A stretch of DNA of 64,000 nt from positions 749,814-813,813 of the forward strand of contig ML677472.1 of NCBI GenBank assembly GCA_007922305.1, read 5' to 3'. The notes below the pieces were generated by a model that was given only the letters and a program-made list of their open reading frames with translations, had not been told where the DNA came from and did no database searches. Both the position numbers and the translations under genes were made by a program. The DNA comes from Dermatemys mawii. Lineage: Eukaryota > Chordata > Testudines > Dermatemydidae. Positions 35,345-46,274 of the stretch are shown here, in pieces (position 1 is the stretch's first letter; the number at the start of each line of letters is the position of its first letter).

Positions 35345-36310
35345 TATAAATAGATAAATTCATAACCACAGCCTGGATACAAATTACATAATGATTATTG
35401 AGCTTAGAACATTACAAGCTTTCCTAAAAGACCTAACTCAATATATTTTGTAGTGCAATAAGACAGTATGCAATCAGTTGAGTTAACTGCTTATTTAAAT
35501 CTTCTGTTCTCCCCTTGGGGTGTTTGGACCCTTATTGTCACAGTGAGTTAAGCTTCATCGTTGATATACTGAAGTAACTACACAATGCCAGAAAATGTAT
35601 ACAATAAATAAAATTAAGCCCTTTTTCATTGGAGGTCCGTGATAGCTTTTGGCTTTCTGAAACGCAGACAGATACTTAACTGTAGATTTAAGAGCCTAAC
35701 TTGAAGTCCCTGTTTTTTCAGAATCTTAGTTTAACTGATCTAATGGGTCTGATCTGAAACCCAGACCTGCACTTGCACACATGCAACTCTGCACATGCAC
35801 CCACTGACATGCAGCATCCTTCTTGAACACACAGGAGTACACTTGAATACACAGGAGTTAGAAGATATCGACAGGTTTTAGAGCACAGGTTAGTGCACAG
35901 GTTTTAGAGCTGAGAAAGTGTGGAAGCAGGTGTTTGTGCACACAAAGTTGTTCGCACACTCAGTGGAAGCCAGTCTCCAATAAAAGTGAAGCATAATAGT
36001 TTTCTTCCATGCTAATTTACAGTCCCTTGAGCTCTGAAACAAGAGTCTTTGGGTTGTTCTTCAACATCTCAGTCCTGAAAAATCCATCTGTATTTATGAG
36101 GATGGAAATTAGGAAAGGATTCTGTAACAATCTGTCAATTACACAGACATATCTTTGCATCCCCAGCCTGAGAGCTCATGCCTATAAACAAATCACTATT
36201 TCACTAGACAGAAAAAACATTGAAATGTGATTCCAAGACAGAGAAAATCAGGAGGGATCATAGGTTATGACATGACCTGAAATAAGGGATAGTTGTGGTC
36301 AGCCGGATTA
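35345..36310. other. Intergenic stretch
   Basis: Nothing recognised. Confidence 0.35.
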
Positions 36311-36314
36311 CTCT

Positions 36315-36465
36315 TATGGCTGAGAGTCAGGACGCACAGGTTTAATTCCTATGTCATTCCCCAAAAGTCTGTTAATTTCCTCTGTGCCTCAGTTACTCTG
36401 GTGATGATAATGCTGGTTTCCCATCATTATAAAGCACTTTAATATGTACTGATGTAAAAGTCTAA
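36315..36465 (+). repeat. MIR/CORE-type SINE
   Basis: GAGAGTCAGGACGCACAGGT, CCTCTGTGCCTCAGTTACTC and TATAAAGCACTTTAATATG follow the MIR order. Confidence 0.6.
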
Positions 36466-37776
36466 ACACTTGAAATATACTGGTTTTATTTTTAAAAGAT
36501 GGGATATCTAATTCTAGCTACTAACACTATGGCTCCTTTACTCAGCTACTTTGTGCCACGGCCTCTCTCGGACACATAGTTCATCAACTTTCCACAGACA
36601 GAGGCTACACAACCGAGACAATTTCCTGTGTATTCTCTATGAATGGATACTGGGATATCCCTAGAGCTTTTCATATACAGTATTAAGAAACATTAACACC
36701 TTTGTGTTTACATACCAACTCTTCTCCTTCAGGTAACCAAAATCACTTTTTGAAACAGTGAGTCAGAAACAAGTGGTGCAGTAACTATGTAAGCAAATGA
36801 GAGAATTCCAATCTCAAATAATTTTCAGAAAACCTGAGCCTATTTCTTTGAAAAAATGAGTGTTAGCCCAGATCCTGAATTTTTTTCTCTGAATGTTTTC
36901 AAAGAATTTCCTGAGAATTCTTACCTTTCCTGGATTCCCCTTATATATGGGCACAGAACATGGTTTCCATCACCACACTCTAATATGCCTTTCCCTTTAG
37001 TAGTGCCCTCTCGCATTAGAACTAAATATGAGCCCTGAGCCTTAGTGTTTTACGTCACTCCACATACTTCAAATACAAAGTTGAGAGTACCATATCCTGT
37101 TGAGCAGGATAATTTGGGGTGGGATGGTTGGACCTTTTGGAAGGCTCTGATAGGAAGGATGAGTCTCTGATGCTCCTGACCTAACAAACTTCTAAAGGGA
37201 ACAGACAAACATAAGTGGGAAATAGCTCAAATCTGCTCACAAATAGACCTCAGAAGAGAAAGAATGAGTCAGACACATGACTTTCAGAGTCATACTCTGG
37301 CAGCCATTGTTACAGAGACGATTGAGTGGACATTTTAGCTGAGTAATCCATCAAATCTTCATGAAAAGAAAGGGTGAAACCAAGACTTTTTGCTCCTTAA
37401 TATGTGACATTTTTAAAATCTAAAAAGTTCACTTGCCCACACTCAAATGCCAGTTAAATATACATTTATTAAGCTACAGTAAAAAATCTGCTTCCACAAG
37501 ATTAAGAGTGATAAAGTCAAAAAGGGAAATAAATAAATAAATAATATAATTGTATTTATTTATTTATTCTCTGACAGCCAGAGTATGGGTCTGATCCTAT
37601 TCACACTAAAATCAAAGGAAAGATGGCTATTGATTACAGTAGGTATTAGATCATACCTTAGATTTTATTACAACATCTTTGAGGTGATTCACTGAGCCAC
37701 TGTACTTTCTCTCAGACATGGAGACAGGAACTGACTGTGATAGCATTCAGCAGCCTGGGACTCAAACAGACTCTCA
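36466..37776. other. Intergenic stretch with an AT palindrome
   Basis: No gene was recognised. At 37527-37568 an (AAAT)n tract is followed by an (ATTT)n tract, giving a hairpin-capable AT palindrome. Confidence 0.4.
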
Positions 37777-38062
37777 GGCCAGGTCTACACAGGGGAGGGG
37801 AAGAGGGGAAGGGTTTGACCTAAGATACCCAACTTCAAGTCAAGGTATCTTAGGTCGACTTACCTCTGCAGCCTCATGGCAGTGAGTCAACTGCTGCCAC
37901 TCACCTGTCCACTCTGCATCCGCCTCTCGTGGCAGTGGAGTTCTGGAGTCAACAGAGAGAGCGCTTGGGGATTGATTTATGGCATCTAGAGAAGATGCAA
38001 TAAATCAATCCTCGATAAATCGATCACTACCCGCTGATCCGGCGGGTAGTGTAGACCTGGCC
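37777..38062. mobile_element. Harbinger-like MITE, 286 bp, 3-bp duplication
   Basis: The termini GGCCAGGTCTACAC and GTGTAGACCTGGCC are perfect inverted repeats. TCA is duplicated at 37774-37776 and 38063-38065, as PIF/Harbinger elements do. The interior has an additional inverted pair (TAAGATACC and GGTATCTTA). Confidence 0.92.
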
Positions 38063-38065
38063 TCA

Positions 38066-38814
38066 GACAGTGCTGAGAGAGGGAACCAGCCAAGGGACAG
38101 TTATGAAATTTTCTTTCTGACCTGTGAATCGACTGAAGTGAATAGCAATGAAAATATTGACAAAATATAATTGAGTGAATTAGGTGGCAAGTAGGTTTTA
38201 ATGCTCAATGTTTTGTGACTTGCCAAGGCAGAGAAACTCTCTGGTAAGACTGATGCAAATTTGCCTAAACACTGATCCTGCAGTTACCAGCCACAACCCC
38301 CAGACCACCACCTACAGGCAGCATTTGAGCATATCTATATTGAGGCATGTCTGATGTGGCCTGTGCTGGTAGCCAGAAAGCTAATCTCTGTAGCTTTTGG
38401 ATAACTGGTTGTGCTGCTGTTTGAGTGCTGGGCTTGACTTCCTATCAGCTCACATAAAGAAACAATTCTGCATTTTCAAAGAAGCTTTGGCATAGTGTAG
38501 GTATGTTTTCCACACCTCCTAAGAAAAGCTGTGAGTTGTTCTGAACTGGCAGTTGTAGAAATAGTAGTGTAGGACTGTGGAATATTTATCTTTAAAAACA
38601 GGAGAGGACTCCTGGAATTTTCCAGGAAAGGGATCTTGTTTAAACAAATCAAAGCTATATTTTCCAAGCTTTTCTACATGATTCTAGATACAGAGACAGA
38701 TTCGGCAGTCATTTACATGTATGTAAATTCATAATAACTCCTTTGACTTCAGTGGAATTACTCTAGATTTACTTCAGAAAGCACAATTTGGGCTATGCTC
38801 TTTTACATGGACCC
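38066..38814. other. Intergenic stretch
   Basis: Nothing recognised. Confidence 0.35.
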
Positions 38815-39715
38815 GCTTCTAAAGTGACACTTGGCATAGTGCAAAATCCTGGCTGATACCTGTTTCAGTTTGGGATTGCCCAAGATCAGGATAACAGAGT
38901 GTCCATGGGATAGGCAGCCACCACAACTGTACAGATGACATCCTGGCTGTTAGTTGAGAAGTTATTGGCTAATGTGAGACTAAAAGCAACAAAATTGAAA
39001 AGGTATAGGATGAGGAAGGAGAAGACGGATTTGATGGCACTCATGTGGACCTCCATGTTGGGATCTGTGAAGCCAGTTGTATTGTTTTTGCATCTTCCTA
39101 GTGTGTCTTTACAGAGAGGTGATTAAGAGGACAGTGGAAACAACAACCACTAGTAAAGGCAGACATATCCCAATGTTGTAAAGAATAATCTGGGGAAACA
39201 AATTGATCTCCTTTGCAACTGCTCCCTTTGTGGTGTTTGCCATGGAGTTGTTATAGTACACATAGTAGACGACCTACAAGAAAGGAAAACTACTCAGTAA
39301 GGAGAAAAGGGATGATCCATCAGCCATAGAACCAGACTGGAAATTTTTTTGCTTCAGCCAGAGGAACAAGGGCTGGGTGAAGCTATCAGCTTAGCACAGT
39401 AGAAGACACCGAGCCAGGCAGCAATCCAGAAGCTGAAGCAGTTCAGGAACATGATGAGAGTATTGAAAATTTCACATGCCTTATCCTCATTATAAAAGGC
39501 TGGATAGAACATACTGTAAACCACCATCAGCATGAACCAGGACTGCAGTCAGTGTCTGGATAAGTTCAGGAAGATCAAGATCATATCACAGGAGGACAGT
39601 CTCCTGCTCATGACACAGATGGTGAGTTTGATAGCCACAATGACTCCATTTCCCCCCACTTCCTATGATGGATTCAATGACTAAAATGATCAGATAGAAG
39701 AAATAAATTTGAGTT
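38815..39715 (-). pseudogene. Bitter taste receptor pseudogene (TAS2R39/40-like)
   Basis: Minus-strand frames rebuild most of a TAS2R in order. The helix 1 block is FFYLIILVIESIIGS. Then come VMSRRLSSCDMILIFLNLSR, SFWIAAWLGVFYCAKLIA (helix 3), YYVYYNNSMANTTKGA (second outer loop), MEVHMSAIKSVFSFLILYLF (helix 6 entry) and HSVILILGNPKLKQ (helix 7 signature). It is broken by a frameshift after the first 15 codons or so (extra G in a run near 39654), a stop at about 39560, and at least three more frame changes or stops. The shared MEVH/TEAH-KAIK block groups it with the intact receptor 10 kb away on the same strand, so the pair is probably an old tandem duplication. Confidence 0.9.
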
Positions 39716-40105
39716 GGCTTGTCTGTCCTCAGGGAAGCACAGTCTTCACCTGGTATCCTTTTATATCACTATAACTGAAACAACATAGTGATGTTGTACA
39801 ACTTTATCTGTCCCAGTACAGTTAAAGCAGTACAAATGTTGTGCACACACAATCCCAAAGTCTATGTGGTCCCTGGGGCCATGGTTGTGAGGCAAATCAA
39901 GGTGGAGGCTTCACAGGTAGGAGATAGGCACTTTGCTTTCTCTATCATGGAGACTTTGAGCCTGACTTTGCTTCTCACACCCATGTGATTCCATTAACTT
40001 ACACTAGTTAAAATCAGCAGTAACTATTTACTTGTTGTCTTTCCTACAGCACTCATTCCCATAGCATATAAGCTCCTCACAAATATTAGTGAATTTTTCC
40101 TCGCA
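39716..40105. other. Intergenic stretch
   Basis: Nothing recognised. Confidence 0.35.
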
Positions 40106-40109
40106 TCTA

Positions 40110-40262
40110 CCCCTCTGAAGTGGAATAATGGAAAAACTGAGGCCTGGGAGACTCAGTACCTTACCCCAGGTCACAGAGCAAGTCTTTGACAGAGAAAAGA
40201 ACCAAACCCTGACCCCGTGACTCCCTCACCAATCCTTACACCACTAGACCATCCTTGTCTAA
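40110..40262 (-). repeat. MIR/CORE-type SINE, minus strand
   Basis: AAAAACTGAGGCCTGGGAGA, ACCTTACCCCAGGTCACAGA and AGTCTTTGACAGAGAA are the reverse of the MIR core region. Confidence 0.7.
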
Positions 40263-40342
40263 AGAAACAGGCCCTTTATGTGCTCTTTGTGGGTTTCTTT
40301 CTTTTGCTCTTTTCTTTAATCTTAAATAAACATCATATAGAC

Positions 40343-40473
40343 CAGGTGTCTCAAACATGCAGCCCGCGGGCCGCATGCGGCCCACCAAGCCCTTCCCTGC
40401 AGCCCACGATGCTCCCCCGACCCCTCCCGCCCAGCGCCCCCCCGGGCCCCCGCCCCCCCCCCCGCGGCCCCCT

Positions 40474-40521
<48 letters not shown>

Positions 40522-40730
40522 CTTCCTCACGTGCTTCTCACCTGTGTGCTGCTTCCCACTGCTCTGCTTACAGCCAGGCAGTTCTCTGGTGGCTTAGCGG
40601 TTTCTGGGAGGGAGGGGCCAGGAGCGGGAAGCCTCGTGCACAGGGGAGGAGGGGGAAAAAGGGGCGGGGATTTGGGGAAGGGGTTGGACTAGGGGCAGGG
40701 AGGCGGCAGAGTTGGGGTGAGAACTTTGAT
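40343..40730 (+). mobile_element. hAT-type MITE, GC-rich, right end missing
   Basis: It starts CAGGTGTCTCAAACATGC, then CCGCGGGCCGCATGCGGCC, a terminus of a common GC-rich hAT MITE. A C-homopolymer lies inside (40475-40520). No matching right terminus is seen before the CR1 begins near 40730. Confidence 0.6.
40475..40520. repeat. Uninterrupted run of 46 C
   Basis: 46 consecutive C, after another C-rich patch (40431-40465). On the opposite strand this is poly-G and can fold as a G-quadruplex. Exact length in an assembly is unreliable. Confidence 0.9.
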
Positions 40731-42464
40731 GAGCTAGCCAAAGACTCAAAAAGTAACAGCAATTTTTTTTAGTACATCAGACGCTGAAAGCCTGTTAAAC
40801 CACCATTGTATCACCACTGGATGATCAAGATGCTAAAGGAGCACTCAAGGACACTTAGGCCATTGCGGAGAAACTAAATGAATTCTTTGCATCAGTCTTC
40901 ATGGCTGAGGATATGAGGGAGATTCCTAAACCTGAGCCATTCTTTTTAGATGATAGATCTGAGGAACTGTCCCAGATTGAGGTATCCTTAGAGGAGGTTT
41001 GGGACCAACTTGATAAATTAAACAGCAATAAGTCACCAGGATCTGCTGGGATTCACCCTAGAGTTCTGAAGGAATTCAAATGTGAAATTGCAGAACTACT
41101 AACTGTAGTCTGTAACTATCATTTAAATCAACTTCTGTACCAGATGACTGGAGGATAGCTAAGGTGATGCCAGTTTTTAAAAAGGGCTCCAGAGGTGATC
41201 CTGGCAATTATAGGCCTATAAGCCTGACTTTAGTATCAGGCAAACTGGATGAAATTATAATAAAGAACAATGTTGTCAGACATGGAAATTAACATAATTT
41301 GTTGAAGAAGAGTTAGCACGGCTTTAGTAAAGGGAAATCATGCCTTACCAATCATCTAGAATTCTTTGAGTGGGTCAACAAGCATGTGGACCAAAGGGAT
41401 GCAGTGGATATAGCATACTTTGATTTTCAGAAACCTTTTGACAAAGTCCCTCACCAAAGGCTCATATGCAAAGTTAGCTGCCACGGGTTAAGAGGGAAGG
41501 TACTATCATGGATTGGTAACAGGTTAAAAGGTAGGAAACAAAGGGTAGGTATAAATGGTCAGTTTTCAGAATGGAGAGAGGTAAATAGTGGTTTCCCCCA
41601 GGAGTCCATTCCCATAATCAACATAATCCCAACTATGCATATAAAATAATGGGGTCTAAATTAGCTATTACCACTCAAGAAAGATTTTGGAGTCATTGTG
41701 GATAGTTCTCTGAAAACATCCATTTGATGTGCAGCAGCAATCAAAAAAGAGAACAGAATGCTGAAAATAATTAACAAAGGGATAGATAATAGGACAGAAA
41801 ATATCATGTTGCCTCTATATAAATCCATGGTCTGCCCACATCTTGAATACTGTGTGCAGGTGTGGTCACCCATCTCAAAAAAATATATTGGAATTGGAAA
41901 AGGGCAACAAAGATTATTAGGGGTATGGAACGTCTTCTGTATGAGGAGAGATTAATAAGACTGGGACTTTTCAGCTTGGAAAATAGACAGCTAAGGGGAG
42001 ATATGATTGAAGTCAATAAAATCATGACTGGTGTAGAGAAAGTAGCTAAGAAAGTGTTGTTTACTACTTCTCTTACTACAAGAACTAGAGGTCACCAAAT
42101 GAAATTAATAGGCAGCAGGATTAAAACAAATAAAAGGAAGTATTTCTTCACACAGTGCACAGTCAACTTGTGGAACTACTTACCAGAGGATGTTGTGAAG
42201 GCCAGGACCATAAGAGGGTTCAAAAAAGAAGTAGATAAATTCATGGAGGATAGGTCCGTCAATGGCTATTAGCCAAGATGGGCAGGAATGGTGTCCCTAA
42301 CCTGTTTGCCAGAAGCTTGAAATAAGCAACAGGGGATGTATCACTTGATGATTGCCTGTTCTGTTCATTCCTTCTGGGTCACCTGGCACTGGCCACTGTC
42401 AGAAGACAGGATACTGGGGAGATGGACCTTTGGTCTGACCCAGTAGGATTATTCTTATGTTATT
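40730..42464 (+). repeat. CR1 LINE, plus strand, with internal deletion
   Basis: The 5' part encodes the region before RT (LNEFFASVFMAEDMREIPKP, 40901-41158) and RT blocks (VMPVFKKGSRGDPGNYRPIS near 41166-41225; DIAYFDFQKPFDKVPHQRLI, 41386-41649). Then the sequence jumps at about 41610 past the catalytic FADD region to the ORF2 end ([19 protein letters not shown], 41758-41955; 41862-42272) and the 3' terminus GTAGGATTATTCTTATGTT. The terminus differs from the 14589 CR1, so this is another CR1 subfamily, shared with 48110-49212. Confidence 0.88.
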
Positions 42465-42747
42465 ATATTTTAAATCTTAATAAATTTGCAAACAAGTATA
42501 TAAAACCCAAACAAGAAATTGACATTTTGCTAATATTACCGTTGCATTACTGTTGAAGTTTCCCTTAATATTTGTTTAAGCAAAACTATATGTACAAACA
42601 TTTATAACTGAGGCCTTTCTGAGGATTTCTCCCTCCTGTGCACTTCTCTGGTTCTGACAGGCACCAGTCTACATCTCAGTTTAGGTTTTATTGGAACCAA
42701 AGCAGAACCAATGGAACCAATGGTGGATGCAATACAGTGGCCTCTGC
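42465..42747. other. Unassigned spacer
   Basis: Nothing recognised. Confidence 0.3.
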
Positions 42748-43620
42748 TCATGGGTTGTTACGTGGCTGATTTGGGTCATTCCCAAAGTCCCCATTGCAGC
42801 ACCCATTCCAATCATTCCATGTTACATCTTTCAATTTTGCTTGGGCCTCCTTTTTCCATTTCTGTCTCCATTTTTCAGGCACTATATAGGGACCCGAAGC
42901 CCATTGCTGACCACCCATATTTATAACAAGGGACAGCACTTCTCTTTTTTGTAGATTCTTCACAGCTGTTTCCAATGTTTTATTCTGTTCTTGTGCTTCC
43001 TGTAACATATAATATCTCTGGACTGCTTGCCACCCTGCCAGGAGAGCAGGAACATTCCAGGTCTCTGTTGCTTCTCTTGATTCTTTTAACTCAGGGATCG
43101 GCAACGTTGGCACCTGGGACCGTAGGGTAAGCACCCTTAGCGGGTCCTCCTGCTTTGTTTACCTGGCGTTTCGCTGACTGCAGCTCCCACTGGCCCTGGT
43201 TCTCCGTCCCAGTCCAATGGGGGCTGCGAAAAGCAGCAGCCAGCACTGTGCCGCTTCCCGTATCCCCCATTGGACCAGGGCAGCCAGTGGGAACCGCGGT
43301 CAGCGAAACGTCAGGTAAATAAAGTGGCGGGGCCTGCTAAGGGTGTTTTTACCCTGCAGTCCCACATGCCAATGTTGCCAATCCCTGTTTTAACTCTTTG
43401 TTTCTGTTAATTGTCCTGCCAGTTTTGTGGCATGTTGCATACATTTCTTACTCTTATTATTTTTCCAAGGCTAGTCTTACAGATTCCATTCCCTATTTCT
43501 TCCCTATTATATTTTTTAAATTATTTTGTACCTCCTTTGCTGGCAACTCATACGTTATCAAACTCTGTGGAATTTGCAGGAAGGAGTTTGTTTCCCTACC
43601 TCGTTGATTTCTGCCATGTC
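42748..43620 (-). pseudogene. Degenerate retroviral leader and gag-proximal region
   Basis: This region follows, on the minus strand, the LTR and primer site at 43671-44372. A start-like frame (MAEINEVGKQTPSCKFHRV, from about 43607) decays into stops. Beyond the MITE at 43092-43387 an open frame of about 120 codons (43084-42748) reads KESREATETWNVPALLAGWQ, KTLETAVKNLQKREVLSLVI and GPYIVPEKWRQKWKKEA. Its position after an LTR and primer site argues for a gag-type polyprotein, but I see no diagnostic gag motif. No pol or env of the same element follows before 42660. Confidence 0.45.
43092..43387. mobile_element. hAT-type MITE, 296 bp, perfect 8-bp duplication
   Basis: The termini are CAGGGATCGGCAACGTTGGCA (first 20: CAGGGATCGGCAACGTTGGC) and, read inward from the right, CAGGGATTGGCAACATTGGC. 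TTTTAACT is duplicated perfectly at 43084-43091 and 43388-43395. The interior has large inverted blocks (GTTTACCTGGCGTTTCGCTG and CAGCGAAACGTCAGGTAAAT). It landed inside the retroviral remnant, so it is younger than that. Confidence 0.95.
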
Positions 43621-43670
43621 AGATCATGATTCCTACAGAGGTCAGCTCACCTACTAACCAGATCAGCGGT

Positions 43671-43681
43671 CGGGTTCACCA
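43671..43681 (-). promoter_or_regulatory. Primer binding site, tRNA-Trp-like
   Basis: One base after the LTR's CA end, the minus strand reads TGGTGAACCCGACC, matching the start of a tRNA-Trp-type primer site with a small number of mismatches. tRNA-Trp is the primer used by alpharetroviruses and their endogenous relatives. Confidence 0.65.
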
Positions 43682-43682
43682 G

Positions 43683-44372
43683 TGCAGTCAGTTATTGGCT
43701 GCATGTGTGTTCACTCTGCATGGGTGTGCAGCCAGCTAGCCTGTACAGCAGATTCTGGTTGAACTGTTTAATAAGACCACAGACTTGGCTCATAGCAAAG
43801 GAACTTGGCCAGGTTTATTGACAACAAAGCACGGTCCTAATGCCCTGTCTCAATGGTTGCAGGTACACTAATATGTATGCTCATTGCAATGGACTCGGCT
43901 CAGTGAATAGCAGGACTTTCCATTCCCCGCTTGGCCAGACATCTGAGACTTCTTTTTATACATGAGACAAACAAGTTACTCATTGCCCCTCTGACATGGT
44001 TAGTTACCCCCCTTTATCTTGCACCTGTTAGTTTGATCAAAACATCTCTATTCACCCTGTCACCCTGACCTTATCTTTAGGAGGGGTCATTTTGTCCCTG
44101 TATCATCTTTGCAGAGTGTGTTTACACCATTACCTTGTATCATGGTGTTCTGGTACCATCCTTCTAGGATGTGTATATGTGAGTGTACTGTGCCTAGCAC
44201 TTCTTAGGAATGTTTGTGTTTTTGCAATACCAGCCCTGTTCTTGCCAGCTTCTGTGAACTTGCAAGTTGGCATGTTTTGTTACAGAGCCTGATTTCTGCT
44301 CATACCTTGACTTTTGCTAACTCTGCTTTATATCAGCAGGGCCTGACTTTAGTTCAGGCCTGAGGCCTTACA
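43683..44372 (-). repeat. Retroviral LTR, 690 bp, minus strand
   Basis: On the minus strand it starts TGTAAGGCCTCAGG at 44372 and ends ACTGACTGCA at 43683 (TG...CA). It has a TATAAAAAG box at 43960-43952 and AATAAA at 43819-43814, about 140 bases later, the spacing of a real U3-R unit. A primer site follows one base downstream, so this is a 5' LTR. The partner 3' LTR is not in the window. Confidence 0.8.
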
Positions 44373-44484
44373 CCAGGTCCCTTATACTAGGACTCATGTA
44401 TCAAGATCTCTCTTTCTACTACAGCGGATATCAGAATCCTTGGAATGATTTCAGAGACAAGACTAATCTGGGCATCTTGATAAC

Positions 44485-44890
44485 TCCCTTAGATCATAAG
44501 ACAATAAGAAAGGCCATACTGTGTCAGATCAAAGGTCCATCCAGCCTAGTATCCTGTCTAACAACAGTGTCCAACATCAGGTGCCCTTGGAGTGAGTGAA
44601 CCTATCAGGTAATGATCAAGTGATCTCTCTCCTGCCATCCATCAACACCCTCTGACAAACAGAAGTCAGGGACACCATTCTTTACACATCCTAGCTAATA
44701 GCCATTAATGGACAACCTCCATGAATTTATCCAGTTCTCTTTTATACCTTGTTATAGTCCTATCCTTCACAACCTCCTCAGGCAAGGAATTCCACAGGTT
44801 GACTGTGCGCTTTGTGAAGAACTTCCTTTTATTTGTTTTAAACCTACTGCCCATTAATTTCGTTATTTTTTTTGCAGTCAGTCCTGAGTT
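44485..44890 (-). repeat. CR1 3' fragment, minus strand
   Basis: AGACAATAAGAAAGGCCATAC at its left (first 20) and CAGATCAAAGGTCCATCCAG match the reverse of the CR1 terminus at 42330-42464. The right part is the ORF2 end reversed (GGAATTCCACAGGTTGACTG). Confidence 0.85.
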
Positions 44891-46264
44891 CCTATCTGCG
44901 CTCTGACAGAGAGGCAGTAGCTATGCCATGCAGAACCTTTCTGGACCATAAATCTCTAAATTATACCAGGCTGCTTCCACCTAACCCTAGAACACAGCAC
45001 CTTCCCCTGTGAGGAATTGTCATCTTTGTTCCCAGACGAGATCACTCTGAGAACACTAAACCAAGAGTAGGGTCAGGAATAACAAGCCATGAGAGGGACA
45101 AGCAACACAATGCCCTTCTTCTCAGATTTTAGCTCACTACACAAAAAATAGTCACAGAAGCAATAAGAACCACTACCCATGATTCTGACCCCTTCCCATC
45201 CTGTAATGAAAAGAGGGACTCCTCTTCCACCTGGGACTCCTATTAACAGATTGTCAAAGTCAGCTTTGATTAGGTGAATCTACCAACCATGCTAAAACAT
45301 CTGACTAACATTAAAGAAACTATTCCTTACTGCTAGGAACCTCACAAACTACCTTGTCATGTCTAACCTCCTTTTCCTAAGCAAGCTACTGTCCCTGAGA
45401 AACTTCAGAAAAAGTCACTGTCAGACTCAATATCTTGCATACATTTCAGTGATCCTTCAGGCAAGGTCCTGGTACAAAGAAGGCCTTTCTTGCACTGGTG
45501 GATGACCAGCTGTTGTCCACAGCCGAAGTAAGTACATCCCTCCTCATCCTGTTGGATATCTCTACAACATTTGATAAAGAATTGTACGGGGCATACAGAC
45601 ATGTGTCTCTGAGAAAAGAGACATATCTGTAATGGCTCAGGCCCTTTCTCGCAGACCAAACCCAGAAAATTATATCGGCAAGTGTTTCTCATCTCCAAAT
45701 CCACACCATTCAGTCCAATAAACCTCAATCGTCCAAGTTGATGAAACAATACATGTTGAAATGCCAACAGTACACAGAAAGCATTCACCTCTGCATCTTC
45801 TTTACATCAAACATAAACAACCTTACAAGGAGCAGCAAGGTAGCTGTCACACAGTGTTAAAAATATATTATAATTTCAGTACTGTATGTTTAAAATTCCT
45901 TCCACCATCAAGAAAAGTTATAACTTAACTGGATCTGATAATCTCGGAGATTAGCACTGCTCTTTCCTTCTGTTCTTGTTTTGAGTTCCAGTTTACATCA
46001 GCCCATTTTGGGTGCTTACATACTCAGTGGCAGGTAGATGAAGCAGTCTATAGCTGTGGTTCCTAAACTGAGGCCAATGGCTATCAAAGCACTTGCTTGA
46101 GGCCTGTAGAGATGGTGCGGACTGCTCCTTCCTGTTTCCACTTGCAATCTGCACTAAACAACAGGTAACAATATGTTAAACCCTTTCCTAATATTTGATT
46201 CTAAGTAATTGGTTACTGTAGTTGCCAAAGGGATGTTATTTGATTGTCAACAGGAGAATGGCCC
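44891..46264. other. Intergenic stretch with one unassigned minus frame
   Basis: No gene was recognised with confidence. A minus-strand frame of 127 codons (45405-45788) has a cysteine-rich end (CTYFGCGQQLVIHQCKKGLL); see findings. Confidence 0.35.
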
Positions 46265-46274
46265 NNNNNNNNNN
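46265..46274. other. Assembly gap (10 N)
   Basis: Ten unknown bases. The real length of missing sequence is not known. Confidence 1.

Noticed and set aside
40217..40692. Polyproline frames
   Set aside because: Translation of the C homopolymer and flanking GC-rich MITE.
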